NCBI GenBank assembly: GCA_963693085.1
Contig: OY856409.1
Span: forward strand, 1,538,967,072-1,539,031,071
Source: Alisma plantago-aquatica
Taxonomy: Eukaryota; Streptophyta; Magnoliopsida; Alismatales; Alismataceae
Length of the DNA: 64,000 nt
Direction: 5' to 3'
Shown here: one piece after another, positions 1-10,144 of the stretch
Layout: each line of letters starts with the position of its first letter
How positions within the stretch are numbered: position 1 is the first letter of the stretch
Made by a program: the position numbers and the translations under genes
Notes under the pieces: model-generated
The model's input: the letters and a program-made list of their open reading frames with translations, nothing else
Told to the model about the DNA's origin: nothing
Databases searched by the model: none

Positions 1-33
1 TGCAGGCCTGCTGTGGCTGGTCAGCAGGATGAG

Positions 34-65
34 AACCTGCAGTTCAGTTTTCTGAACTGCAGGTT
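34..65. repeat. Perfect 14-bp hairpin downstream of the CACTA gene
   Basis: AACCTGCAGTTCAG at 34-47 and its exact complement at 52-65 enclose a TTTT loop. It lies about 170 bp beyond the stop codon of the minus-strand gene, in its 3' flank. It could be a transcript-end structure or a chance palindrome. The rest of 1-234 is AT-rich and shows no coding signal. Confidence 0.6.
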
Positions 66-234
66 TACGACATCCATTGATATCAGCCTACAAACAGGCC
101 ACAAACCTGCAAAATTAACATAAAAAGATTCACACAAGTAGATACATTCAGACATCAATTCAATTGTCATGTTCACACATATAGAATCATTCAAATACAT
201 GTTTTAACATTCAGAAACATTCATTTACAAAGTA

Positions 235-3200
235 TCATTCATCATCACTATCAACATCCCAATTATATCTTACAGTTGCCACTGTTTGTACAGCTATTGC
301 CCATTCTTCTCTTACTTCATTTAATGCTTCCCTCGTATATGGAGCATGTACATTTTTTAAGCGTTTGCCTATAGTGTGGTCAGTTTTAAACACCTGCAAA
401 GAGAATGATGTATATATATAAGTAATAATATAAAAATAAGATTGATATATTTCATACTAACTAATGAGACTATATATAATACCTCATGTATGGTATCGAT
501 GTCCAATGCGGCATGTTTGATAATCATCTGCATAAATCGCATCACATAGTATGCGCATGCCCAGCCATTGTCTTGTGTAGCGCACTATAAATTGAAACAT
601 ACAAAATAATACAACTAAGCACAATTCACATCAATAATATATACATTGGAGTCAGGGAGTCGGGAACTTACTTTTACGTTCTCCCAAGAAAATGGCTGGT
701 TCTTTTTCCTTGGGACCTTTCCTCCAGCATTTTTGAATGCATCTAAACCCCTACATGTTAATATAACACACTAAGTTGCATAAGTAAATAGTAATGTAAT
801 AAAAGATGTTAACGGATATAAAAAATGAAATATTTCTCACCAGAATAATGCCATTCTCATTACGTGTCCAATTTTAGTGTTTAATGTACTTCCTGCGGGA
901 TCTAGATAATAAACAGTGAACGTCCCGGGGACAATAACTAGTAACTCCCAATGTCTACCACTAGAGGTAAAAAGTTAACAATTAATAACTCAAAATGCAA
1001 AATAATAATGGAATTTTCTTAAGTCCAAATTATAAATAAAGCAAACTTACTTGACATTGAATGGAGCTATTATTATCGTCTTCATTTGATGACCAAAAAT
1101 TGTAAAAGCATCTATACAGTATTGTTGAACACTATCAGGGTCTTTAGCTACCATACTAATCAATGATGGAATCAAAAATCCCACATGATCAAATGCAAAT
1201 TGTTTGCAATGATCTTCGATTAAGTAGCTGCAAAACATATAGACGTATGCATTAATATATAAGAAACTAGATCACCGGATCTTACACAAGATATATGGAT
1301 GTATAAACAAGATCTCACCTTATCCATGTCTCTATCATTGATGTATTCAACCAATCATACATAAACAGCTCAATAATATCTTGTATAAATAAAGAGCTGT
1401 CGTATGATTGACCTGCATAATCTGCATCTAAAGAAACAATTATAGGGCAAAGTATATTATGTGCCCGTAGCCAACATGCCATTCCCCTACAAGCAGGACC
1501 TAACGGGTATTGTAGGTCAGTTGGAACCCAAGTTGGTAATGCGGGAATTGGAGGTGGAGGCCTAGGTGCTCCTGGTGTCTTCTTTTTAACCTGTATATAT
1601 AATTTCAGATCAGTTGACATCATATATACACATTAACAGTCTAAATCAATGTAAATTTATCTTACAATTTCAGTCGTGTAGAGGACATCTGCTTTGGGCC
1701 ACAATATGACCCCGCTTTCTGCCTCACCAAGTGTATCAATATCTGGGTGGGCATATGGCAACTCAACTTCCCTCCAATCGGGTAATACATGTATCGGGCT
1801 CACACGAATGTAGCCCTGCGGCATTGGAGTCCCATGAAACATTGCCCCAGGAAGGGACTGGTAAGCTTGCGCCTCTGCAACAACATAGTTTTCCATTCTT
1901 AAGCGGCATGGCTTCAATGCCTACAAATTTACGTAAAGAATGTTATACATATATACATATCATCTTGAAAACATATCATCTTGAAAAGACTAGCTACAAT
2001 GTCATAAACAATACTTACAGCAGACGTGTTAGGCGATGGGTCTCCAGGATTACTTGCAGTCTGTGCACCAGGAGAAGAGTGGGTCGGCATAGGCTGATTG
2101 GAAGCCTGAGATGCCTGCCACCGCAGCAATTCTTCCTTGACCTTCTCAGCAACCACATCGTTGAGCTTCTTAGCAACTATATCCTCGACTCTCTTATTGT
2201 CCTATACATGGATAAAACAAATATTAGCTTTTTATTAATGAATTTCCTTTTGCAGTAACATTATAAAAATAGAATATGTTACCTCTTCTTGAGAAAGTCC
2301 CACTCTGGGTTTGCGCTGGGATGGCCCAAAGAATGCTTTGATGCCCACACCAGCGCCGGCACCTCTAACACGTCCAGGATGCTCTGGGTTACCCAGAGCA
2401 ACTGTCAATTCATCCCTTGTGCCCTGAGGGATGAACGTGCCTTGTTTCCTCTGCTCGTGCAGCTCCCGCTAATCACCATAAACAAAAATTGGTAAGTTAA
2501 CACCACAAATAATCAATATTCAAATGATTGCTCTAAGAGTTGTATTTTACCATTTTTGCAGCCGCCTCAGCAGTTTCAGGCTTCTTTATTTCACCCTTCT
2601 TGTTTTTCCTGCCAGCTATCCAGATATCATGGCGAGGGAAGGGTGTGGCCGCAGACTCCTGAGTAGTCGCAGACTCCTGAGTAGCCGCAGACTCCGCCTG
2701 TAGTCTTTGGCGAACGCTTGCATAGCCTTTTGGACCCATAGTATGGTCATGTACATTCAGTGCACGCCTTGCTTTTTGTGCGTCACTGAGGGCCTAGTTA
2801 GTATGCACATTTATAATTAGGTTAGTAGCACTAAATGTTAATCTTGAATAGGTGAATACAATGTATATTAATTAAAATGGGAGTGGCGCCTAATACCTTG
2901 AATTCTTCAGATTTTCTTGAAGCAACAAAATTGTCCCAATCTTCTTTGTCCAAGAAGTTCCATTGTTCAAGGGCTGACTTCTTCTTCTTATCACCCTGTC
3001 TTATGTATTCTCTGTTCAGATTTGTCCTGTAATTCCTAAGCATCTTTCCCGCGCGTTGCATCACACTTTTACGATGCAACATCTCATCCAATGCAAACAG
3101 ATTCTGTAAAATAGAAATGTTATTAACTAGTACCAAAAATATAATTGCAAATAATAGAATTTGTAATCTACAAAATAGAATTGCAAATAATAATAACTCA

Positions 3201-3696
3201 CGCATAAATCTTTCCATATCAAGTCTTTCTTCGCCTGAGGAACTTTATGCCAATTATCATACTTAACACCACAATGGCTTCGAGTGACAACCCCAAGATA
3301 GTTTATAAAATTATTGCGGTTCACTCCAATTGCATTCCCTCCATTATCAAACTCCACAACCAATTTGGATCCACTGCCACTCAGCGCAAGTAACTTTTTC
3401 AACAGAGTGATACCCCTTTTCTTGTTAAGTTTTTGTTGCTGCGCATCAAGTTGCTCAATTGCTTCAATGGGTAGCTGTGCATCATCAACCTAAAATTTGA
3501 CAAAAATAAACACACTGAATTAAGCCAATATAGAAATACAGGATATATGACATAACTAGAAGATAATGAATTTTATAGAAATACGGGATATGTTTTTAGA
3601 ACTTACGTTGGTATCCTCGCCATGCTCGTCATGGACAGCATGCTCATCATGGACTTCATGCTCATCATGGACATCATTCTCATCATGGTGAGCCAT
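235..3696 (-). CDS. CACTA-borne Transposase_24 / DUF8039 / Ulp1-type cysteine protease fusion (13 exons)
   Basis: Exons, in transcription order: 3607-3696, 3202-3489, 2897-3103, 2551-2793, 2283-2468, 2019-2201, 1666-1920, 1319-1590, 1051-1227, 841-960, 672-750, 483-584, 235-393. Every junction has GT-AG, phases join exactly, and the total of 2361 bp gives 786 residues with no internal stop. The N-terminus is a repeated His-Asp-Glu tract (residues 3-27). Residues about 85-340 match the plant Ptta/En/Spm transposase domain (NWHKVPQAKKDLIW, EDWDNFVASRKSEEF, ELTVALGNPEHPGRVRG). Residues 343-375 could form a short coiled coil. Residues 400-484 resemble DUF8039. The C-terminus is a C48 SUMO-protease-like domain with the full catalytic set: His637 (GRHWELLVIVPG), Asp654 (YYLDP), Gln704 and Cys710 (QDNGWAC). 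Such proteins are presumed to act in the nucleus, as deSUMOylating or transposition-related proteases, but function is inferred. The start ATG (3694-3696) is the only one in the first exon; an upstream exon cannot be excluded. Confidence 0.85.
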
Positions 3697-3925
3697 CTGA
3701 AAATTTCATTAAAAAGGAAAACATTTAGCATTTGTATCAACTAGAATAAGGAAAACATTTAGCATTTGTATAAACATACATGTCTCTAAAATTGTGATCT
3801 TTTATCAATTAGCAATCCTTCAATGTACAAGTAATATAAAAAACAATGATTGTTCACATTCTAAGCCAACAAACACATGTGATGTCATTCTTATATATAA
3901 TAAATGTGTACCACCTATCCCATCC

Positions 3926-4113
3926 TTGAACACCTAATCTCACTAGTAAGTGTATAATGTGTATTGGGTTTTCAAGAAAATTTCGGCAGCATTTCCCCGC
4001 TGTTCTCTAAGTACATATGTACTTAGAGAACAAATGGGGAAATGCTACCAAAATTTTCTCGAAAACTCAATACACATTATACACTTACATCCTAAGTGAG
4101 ATTAGGTGTTCAA
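3926..4113. repeat. Foldback palindrome, copy 1
   Basis: Outer arms are TTGAACACCTAATCTCACT and AGTGAGATTAGGTGTTCAA. The arms pair, with a few mismatches, down to a centre at CTCTAAGTACATATGTACTTAGAG. It looks like a foldback MITE absorbed into the repeat unit; RNA from it would form a long hairpin. Confidence 0.9.
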
Positions 4114-4374
4114 GAACAGTCCCAAACCGGGGACTATCCAAGATTTACTCCTAATGAGTAAATCTTGGACGGGTTTCTAGGCCAACAAACACAATAATAG
4201 ATATCTACAATGAAGCCAGACTCCATACAAACAGTATATAATTTAGTGATTGTTCATTCTAATTTATATCAATGTACAAGTAATATAAAAAACAATGATT
4301 GTTCACATTCTAGGCCAACAAACACATGTGATGTCATTCTTATATATAATAAATGTGTACCACCTATCCCATCC

Positions 4375-4562
4375 TTGAACACCTAATCTCACTAGTAAGT
4401 GTATAATGTGTATTGGGTTTTCAAGAAAATTTCGGCAGCATTTCCCCGCTGTTCTCTAAGTACATATGTACTTAGAGAACAAACGGGGAAATGCTACCAA
4501 AATTTTCTCGAAAACTCAATACACATTATACACTTACATCCTAAGTGAGATTAGGTGTTCAA
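4375..4562. repeat. Foldback palindrome, copy 2
   Basis: Same foldback as at 3926-4113, offset by exactly 449 bp, with the arms and central palindrome conserved. Confidence 0.9.
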
Positions 4563-4823
4563 GAACAGTCCCAAACCGGGGACTATCCAAGATTTACTCC
4601 TAATGAGTAAATCTTGGACGGGTTTCTAGGCCAACAAACACAATAATAGATATCTACAATGAAGCCGGACTCCATACAAACAGTATATAATTTAGTGATT
4701 GTTCATTCTAATTTATATCAATGTACAAGTAATATAAAAAACAATGATTGTTCACATTCTAGGCCAACAAACACATGTGATGTCATTCTTATATATAATA
4801 AATGTGTACCACCTATCCCATCC

Positions 4824-5011
4824 TTGAACACCTAATCTCACTAGTAAGTGTATAATGTGTATTGGGTTTTCAAGAAAATTTCGGCAGCATTTCCCCGCTG
4901 TTCTCTAAGTACATATGTACTTAGAGAACAAACGGGGAAATGCTACCAAAATTTTCTCGAAAACTCAATACACATTATACACTTACATCCTAAGTGAGAT
5001 TAGGTGTTCAA
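4824..5011. repeat. Foldback palindrome, copy 3
   Basis: Third copy of the foldback, again offset by 449 bp. The unit ends shortly afterwards in sequence that diverges from the array at about 5117. Confidence 0.9.
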
Positions 5012-5207
5012 GAACAGTCCCAAACCGGGGACTATCCAAGATTTACTCCTAATGAGTAAATCTTGGACGGGTTTCTAGGCCAACAAATAATGTGTTGTCA
5101 TTCTTATACCTAAAATCCTAGTTCTTCAAATCAGGGTGATTATTGATGTCTTTAAAAGCATGATTGGCAATTTAGGGAAAAGTTCATCATTTAAATTCCA
5201 AGCATTC

Positions 5208-5354
5208 ACATGTGTGCATTACAGTTCATCATTAATCAAGAAGGGTGATTAGGATTCTCAATATACTCAACAATAAAATAAGTTAAACATGTGTGCATTA
5301 CAGTTCATCATTTACATTCCAAACATGTCACATGTGTGCATTACAGTTCATCAT
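5208..5354. repeat. Three copies of a 25-bp word
   Basis: ACATGTGTGCATTACAGTTC followed by ATCAT occurs at 5208, 5287 and 5330. It lies in the non-coding 5' part of the CACTA element. The remainder of 5118-5560 is AT-rich with no other signal. Confidence 0.8.
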
Positions 5355-5559
5355 CATGATATCTATAACTTACTTAAACATTCAATTATGAAGTAAATAT
5401 ACACTTAATTAAGAATAGCATGACACACAAAGTTGCAGTCAACATCATTATGTTTTGTTCTATCATGGACTATCAGATTGGTATATCACATATGTATCAG
5501 TACATTATTAAATAAACACAATCAGTAAATAACTTTTAGCAAAAAATCCACTAGACGTG

Positions 5560-6060
5560 CAGCCTAGACGTGCCCTGGCGCCGCCCAAGCATCTGCCCAG
5601 AGGCCTATCTAGGCAGGGCACCTGGGCTTGGAACCCTAGGCGTGCCCTGGCACCTACTTAGGCGCTGCCTGCGTGAGTTCTAGGTTGGCGGCGGCAGAGA
5701 AAAGCAAGGCAGAGGACAAAAAAGGTGGTGAAGGTTTGTGGGTTACCTTGCACGAGGACAGCACGCGTAAAGCTGCTTCTACCGGCGGGGGCGGAGGTGA
5801 CGACGACAGCACCGTAGCTGCTTCTACTGGCGGCGACGACTAGAGGAGAGCAGGGGCGGTGGGCAATGACCGACGGCGACGAGCGGACAACATCAGTAGC
5901 AGGGGCGGCGGAGAAGAAGGGCGCCGGAGAAGAAGGACGCCGGAGATGGGGCGCCGGAGAGAAGCGCCGGAGAGCAGCAGCAACAGAGAAGCACCGGAAA
6001 GTCGCCGCAACAGGGAAAATCGCCGCAATAGGGTAGCAATGAAACAGAAGAAAGGGGAAA
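5560..6060. repeat. GC-rich block with a GCGCCGGAGA-type minisatellite
   Basis: Composition changes sharply from AT-rich to strongly GC-rich. At about 5905-5995 a short unit close to GGCGCCGGAGAAGAAG repeats imperfectly. Open frames exist on both strands but are low-complexity (Arg/Gly or Leu/Ser/Arg), so a protein is not supported. The block lies between the subterminal repeats and the foldback array, where a CACTA 5' leader or a captured GC-rich host fragment would sit. Confidence 0.6.
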
Positions 6061-6095
6061 AGTCAGGCGATCGCGGGGGTTATAAGTTCCCAAAT

Positions 6096-6430
6096 AGCGT
6101 CGGTTGTTTACCACAACCGACGCCTAAACATCTTTAGCGTCAGTTGGTTGAAACAACCGACGTCCAATTGGACGATATTTTCATGGAAATTTTTGGCGGG
6201 AACCACCTTCAGCGTCGGTTAGAGAGGGATAACTGACGCTGAAAATGACACTATTTTTTTATCGAAAAATGGATTTCGCGGGCGACTTTAAGCGTCGGTT
6301 GTTTATAAAAAATCGACGCTTAATACAAAGCGGTACCCGTGTCTGGCTGGTCTTCGAATATAGACGTCGGTTCTATTAAACAACCGACGCCTTATATGTT
6401 AGGCGTCGGTTTTCCTTAATAACCGACGCC
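6096..6430. repeat. CACTA subterminal repeats
   Basis: About a dozen copies of a 10-12 bp motif (AGCGTCGGTT and its complement AACCGACGC, some with one change) occur as inverted pairs, for example 6096 with 6115, 6211 with 6231, 6291 with 6311, 6363 with 6381 and 6402 with 6421. This is the known architecture of En/Spm subterminal regions, where the element-encoded binding protein docks. Confidence 0.9.
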
Positions 6431-6449
6431 CAGAAAAGCGACACTGAAT

Positions 6450-6467
6450 GCTATTTCTGTAGTAGTG
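6450..6467 (-). other. CACTA terminal inverted repeat end
   Basis: The minus strand reads CACTACTACAGAAATAGC from 6467 inward. This sets the element boundary; the plus strand continues with tct and then copia-derived sequence. Confidence 0.85.
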
Positions 6468-7988
6468 TCTCTCTACAGGTTAACAGTTTTTTTTGGAGAA
6501 CTATCTCTTTAGATATCTATTCCTATACATAGGAAAGTTCTCTATATTCCTTAAAGGTAATTTCCACTTTGGATTTCCATTCTAGAACATTTCCATTTCA
6601 CATCAACATGTGGAATGCAAATACGCTCCCACTAAATCACATATCCCTTCTTTATCTTCGTCATATAAGTCAAACCCTTTGACCATATTATCAAAGTAAA
6701 GATACAACTTTGAGTTTCTTGTAGTTAATCAATCACATTGATTAGTCCATTGTAACTTATAGACTTCATTTTTTAATAGATTCATATACCTTATACGTTG
6801 TGTCACATACACATCCTAGTTTTATTCCTTATAGGAATGCGGTTTTAGTATCCGTATGCAAATCTATCAGTCATTAAGTTGTAATCAACAAGCATCATCC
6901 TTCTCAAAATGTATTCATGTGTCTTAACGCTTAAGACTTATTTTCACTTATGGACTTTATCCCAATGGGTGCTACCATCAAGGTCATACCTTATGGTTTA
7001 CATGGAAGTCATTTAGGATGTAATGATCATATACTATAACTCAAAATCCGGTTCCTTATTATATAGATGGTTGACTCACCACATGACCAACTCATCACAT
7101 AGATAATCGAGGTGTATCTGTCAAGGATATAAGAACTCACAACCCTTTGTGATTCTCAATTTCCTTTATTAGTGTAGGGTATTCTTTAATTAAGAAGAAT
7201 TTAGTTATTTGATAATCATCCTCTAACTTCTTAGAGTATGAATCCTTCTTGATTTAGACAGCACCATGCCTTAATCACGAGCTCACTATGATACACTATC
7301 ATAATCATTCATAAGGATCTCAAACATTTGGTTCAAGTATTTCATTCATTGATCTCATCAAGAATTAACACTTTACCAAATTCGTACTTCATCTATTATA
7401 TTCTTGAACACTTCAAGATATTCATATTAGTATTTCTCTGAACACCATTTGAAGTATTAGCATATCCTCCAATAGGTATGTAAATACATCACATGTATTA
7501 TACCTAATAGGATAATCATTCTCCCACTACCACTAGTGAAGACTGATTAATCACGTCTAAGAGATTCATGTCTCTTACTAATTCCCTAACCAAAAGAGTC
7601 TAGATTTATCCATTATATGGAGACTAGAAATGAATTTCTCATGACTAATGATAATTTGATTGTTTGAGTTATCAACAAATTTTAGGTATCATTTTATCTT
7701 ATGCATACCAAGTACCATAAGATAAACAAGGCATTGCCACAAAGATCGTATCTCTGAAATTGAAACATCAACTTTATTAATTGCTATCATTGTCATACAA
7801 TATGCAAAAAATAAAGTGTTTCTATCTAATATGAGTTCATAACTCTATTACATGCCTTTAAGGTTGGAAATAAACTAAAGTACTCCTATCTATGGTGGCA
7901 ACATTTTCCCCATTTATTGAGTGCTTTTCACTTTGTATCTTGGTATCATATACCTCAAAAAGTGTTATAAGTTTATTTCATGACACCT
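6468..7988 (-). pseudogene. Copia integrase / reverse transcriptase remnant
   Basis: This stretch has no open frame, but translated pieces keep recognisable copia landmarks. Around 7420-7475 the minus strand reads GGYANTSNGVQRN, matching the PPGTPQxNGVxERRNRT region of copia integrase. At about 6833-6853 it reads DTKTAFL, matching the reverse transcriptase motif DVKTAFLNG. The sequence is full of stops and frame changes. The distance from the gag knuckle to the RT motif is about 1.1 kb instead of over 2 kb, so large parts of pol are gone. Nothing else was recognised in this interval. Confidence 0.55.
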
Positions 7989-8177
7989 TTAGGTGGAGAC
8001 GTCTGTTTCCTCCTTCTTCTTTTGTTCTTCCAGATAGAGAGGACAATTCCTTTTCCAATGTCCTAGCTTTTGACAATGGTGGCAATTTCCCCTCTTGGTC
8101 ACACCTCCCTTGGCCTTGAGAGCTGAAGATGACTTGGGTTCCTAGCTAGCATCAAAACCTTTCTTAGCCTTGCCTTT
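7989..8177 (-). pseudogene. Copia gag C-terminal part with CCHC zinc knuckle
   Basis: The minus strand encodes a Lys-rich stretch, then NCHHCQKLGHWKRNC, a perfect C-X2-C-X4-H-X4-C knuckle of retroviral-type nucleocapsid, which packages element RNA. It ends LYLEEQKKKEETDVST with a TAA at 7989-7991. One in-frame TAG lies upstream of the knuckle. The 5' part of the same gene is at 14794-15463, on the other side of the nested element. Confidence 0.85.
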
Positions 8178-9799
8178 TGATAACACCCAAATGAAGACAT
8201 ATTCTCTATGCATTTTATCTATGGTTTTACATCACTTTAGTCCTAATATGCACCCTTTTGCTCATGTTTTATGCTTTCTGTCTCTCCATTAGATAATGTA
8301 GTTAGAATAGCCAATAATATAACTAATTAGCCCATTTTAGACTTGCAGACACCAAAACTAGCCAATTTTGGGTCTCTCAAGGACCAAATCAGAAAAGACA
8401 AGAATTACAGCACCTGCCCAATATGGTCTGGCCGATACGGACACCCGATACAGCTACCTGATACGGCCTGCCCGATACAGCTGCCCTGATACTCCCCTGC
8501 CCGATACGGTCGTCGGGCGACGGTCATATTGGCTGACCTGATACATCAAGATCGAAGACACGGATGAAGGACACATGGACCAATAAAAGCTACAACTCCC
8601 ATCAACTCACTGCCAAGAAATAACAGCTACCATCCAATTAGAGAGCCAGAGGAGTCGGGAGGAGGACCCTGTAAGAGCTAGTGCCTAGACCAAGGAGCTA
8701 GTGTGTCTAGTTCCTCAAAAGTCTATTGCCCGATATGGCTTGCCCGATACAGCTTTCCCGATATGCCTACCCGATACGGCTTTCCCGATACGGCCTAGAG
8801 AGAGAGTGGATCGAGGAGTCCAGAGGGACGAGGAGAAGACCCAAGGGGTGAGATCCGGCCTACACGGAGGTGGAGGAGAAAGAGCCACCTCTCCTCTACG
8901 GGCTATATCTCTTCTCTCTTCTCTTTAATTCTACTACATTCCTTTGTTTCTTGTACAAATGATGGTCACCCATCCTTGTTTGGTGCTAACCATGCTTGTC
9001 TATGGCTAGTTAGCTCCTTCTTGGCTATGTAGCCCGATCTGGGTGTGTTTATGTACTTTTTCCTTAAGCATGTAGATTTATATCAGGTCCAGTATGTTGC
9101 ACTTTTTATTTTCTCTTTCCTGGTTATGATTGCTAGTATTGTTGATCTCTTACTCGCTTGAACTGCTATTTCTTCCTGTATCGAGAGACCTGTTGTAGGA
9201 ATAGCTAAGAGACGATAGTTTGGATCTAAACCTGAGAGGAGGACGATCCAAGGAATTCTATTCCTAACACCTCGGAATATCCCAAGACCTGAGAGGGAAC
9301 TTAGCATATTCCAAGGTGTCGATATGTCATTCCTCGAGAGAGGGTCAATGACATATTGTTTATGGTTTTAGTCACGCATCACGAGAGTGAGTGGGATGAC
9401 CCCACAGGACATATGCCACTGTGCGTACTAGATGCTTGCTTGGGTGTTCGAGGGTTGTCTATGCCCGAGAACGAGTGCATAGACTGCCCCGTCTGTGGTT
9501 ACATAGCCAGGAACTCTCTTTCTCTAATCAGTAGAACTTCAAGCTCTGTTTTGTTTCATTTTCTTTTCTTTTATTTTCTTTTCTTTGTTTTTGTTTTATA
9601 TCGTGACAACCTGCTAGATTAGTTCTAGCACTTACTTTTCATCGACTATCACTTTTGTCTTGTCTGACTAAAGAACGAGACCTGTGGCATCCTAAACGTC
9701 ACCACGTCCCTATGTTCGACCCCGTAATAAAGTTGCGAGTGTCCTAGAAGAATTCAGATTTATAAATGTAAAGTTCGACCCACCTTTTAGGTGAGATCA
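8178..9799 (+). repeat. 5' LTR of the nested element
   Basis: It runs TG...CA and is matched over its full length by 13118-14793. It contains two clusters of the word GCCCGATACGGC and variants (about 8411-8520 and 8723-8800) and a pyrimidine-rich TTTTCTTTTCTTTTA-type tract near 9555. Confidence 0.9.
8411..8800. repeat. CCGATACGG-type word clusters in the LTR
   Basis: The LTR carries many spaced copies of (G)CCCGATACGGC(C) and CCCGATACAGCTG, in two clusters split by about 200 bp. The matching clusters in the 3' LTR are at about 13353-13480 and 13678-13765. They lie in what would be U3, so enhancer-like factor binding is possible but unproven. Confidence 0.75.
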
Positions 9800-9803
9800 A
9801 CTT

Positions 9804-9822
9804 TTGGCGCCGTTGCTGGGGA
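9804..9822 (+). promoter_or_regulatory. Primer binding site of the nested element
   Basis: TTGGCGCCGTTGCTGGGGA begins a few bases after the LTR end, the position of a minus-strand-priming tRNA site. Confidence 0.8.
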
Positions 9823-10144
9823 CGTGGTTTTCCACATTTACATGCCTAGTAGATTTTTATTATGTCACTATAAGCCTGTATATATATGCATAAATTTTCT
9901 TTTGTTTTAAACATACTTGTTCATATATTCTACCTTTTCTTTTTCTTATACCTTTTTCAGCCATGGATCTCGCTTCGACAAGACAAGTGATCTTGTCCAC
10001 CTGTCCTCCCGAGTTTTCCACAGTTCTGACTACTGGCAAATAATTTAAGGTCGTTCTCTACAACTAGTCGAGTTATACTCACCTCCACCGTCATCATAAG
10101 TTGAAATTCCAACAAAGGAGACTGCTAGTCAACGATAAACTCCT

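Larger units (their letters stand above)
3820..5117. repeat. 449-bp tandem repeat, about 2.9 copies, each with a foldback
   Basis: The word GTTCACATTCTA recurs at 3852, 4301 and 4750, giving an exact 449-bp period. Copies are nearly identical; differences seen by eye are few (for example AAATGGGG against AAACGGGG at the palindrome centre, GCCAGAC against GCCGGAC). Each unit holds a ~188-bp foldback and a second small hairpin whose 13-bp stem is exact (CCAAGATTTACTC / GAGTAAATCTTGG, first copy 4138-4168). The array lies directly upstream of the CACTA gene, in its promoter or leader. No coding signal is seen here. Confidence 0.95.
1..6467 (-). mobile_element. CACTA (En/Spm) DNA transposon, right-hand part
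   Basis: Read on the minus strand, the element begins at 6467 with CACTACTACAGAAATAGC, the diagnostic CACTA terminus. About 370 bp of inverted subterminal repeats follow (core GCGTCGGTT / AACCGACGC), which is how En/Spm elements bind their transposase. Inside are a repeat-rich 5' region and a 13-exon gene encoding a Transposase_24 plus Ulp1-like protein, the usual companion gene of plant CACTA elements. The opposite terminus and any TNP2-type transposase gene lie left of the window. The three bases after the terminus are tct, the expected target-duplication length, but the partner copy is outside. The element sits in or beside the reverse transcriptase remnant of the copia element at 6468-18886. 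Confidence 0.85.

Noticed and set aside
5840..6137. Arg/Gly- and Leu/Ser-rich frames on both strands
   Set aside because: Low-complexity translations of a GC-rich minisatellite, open on both strands by composition.
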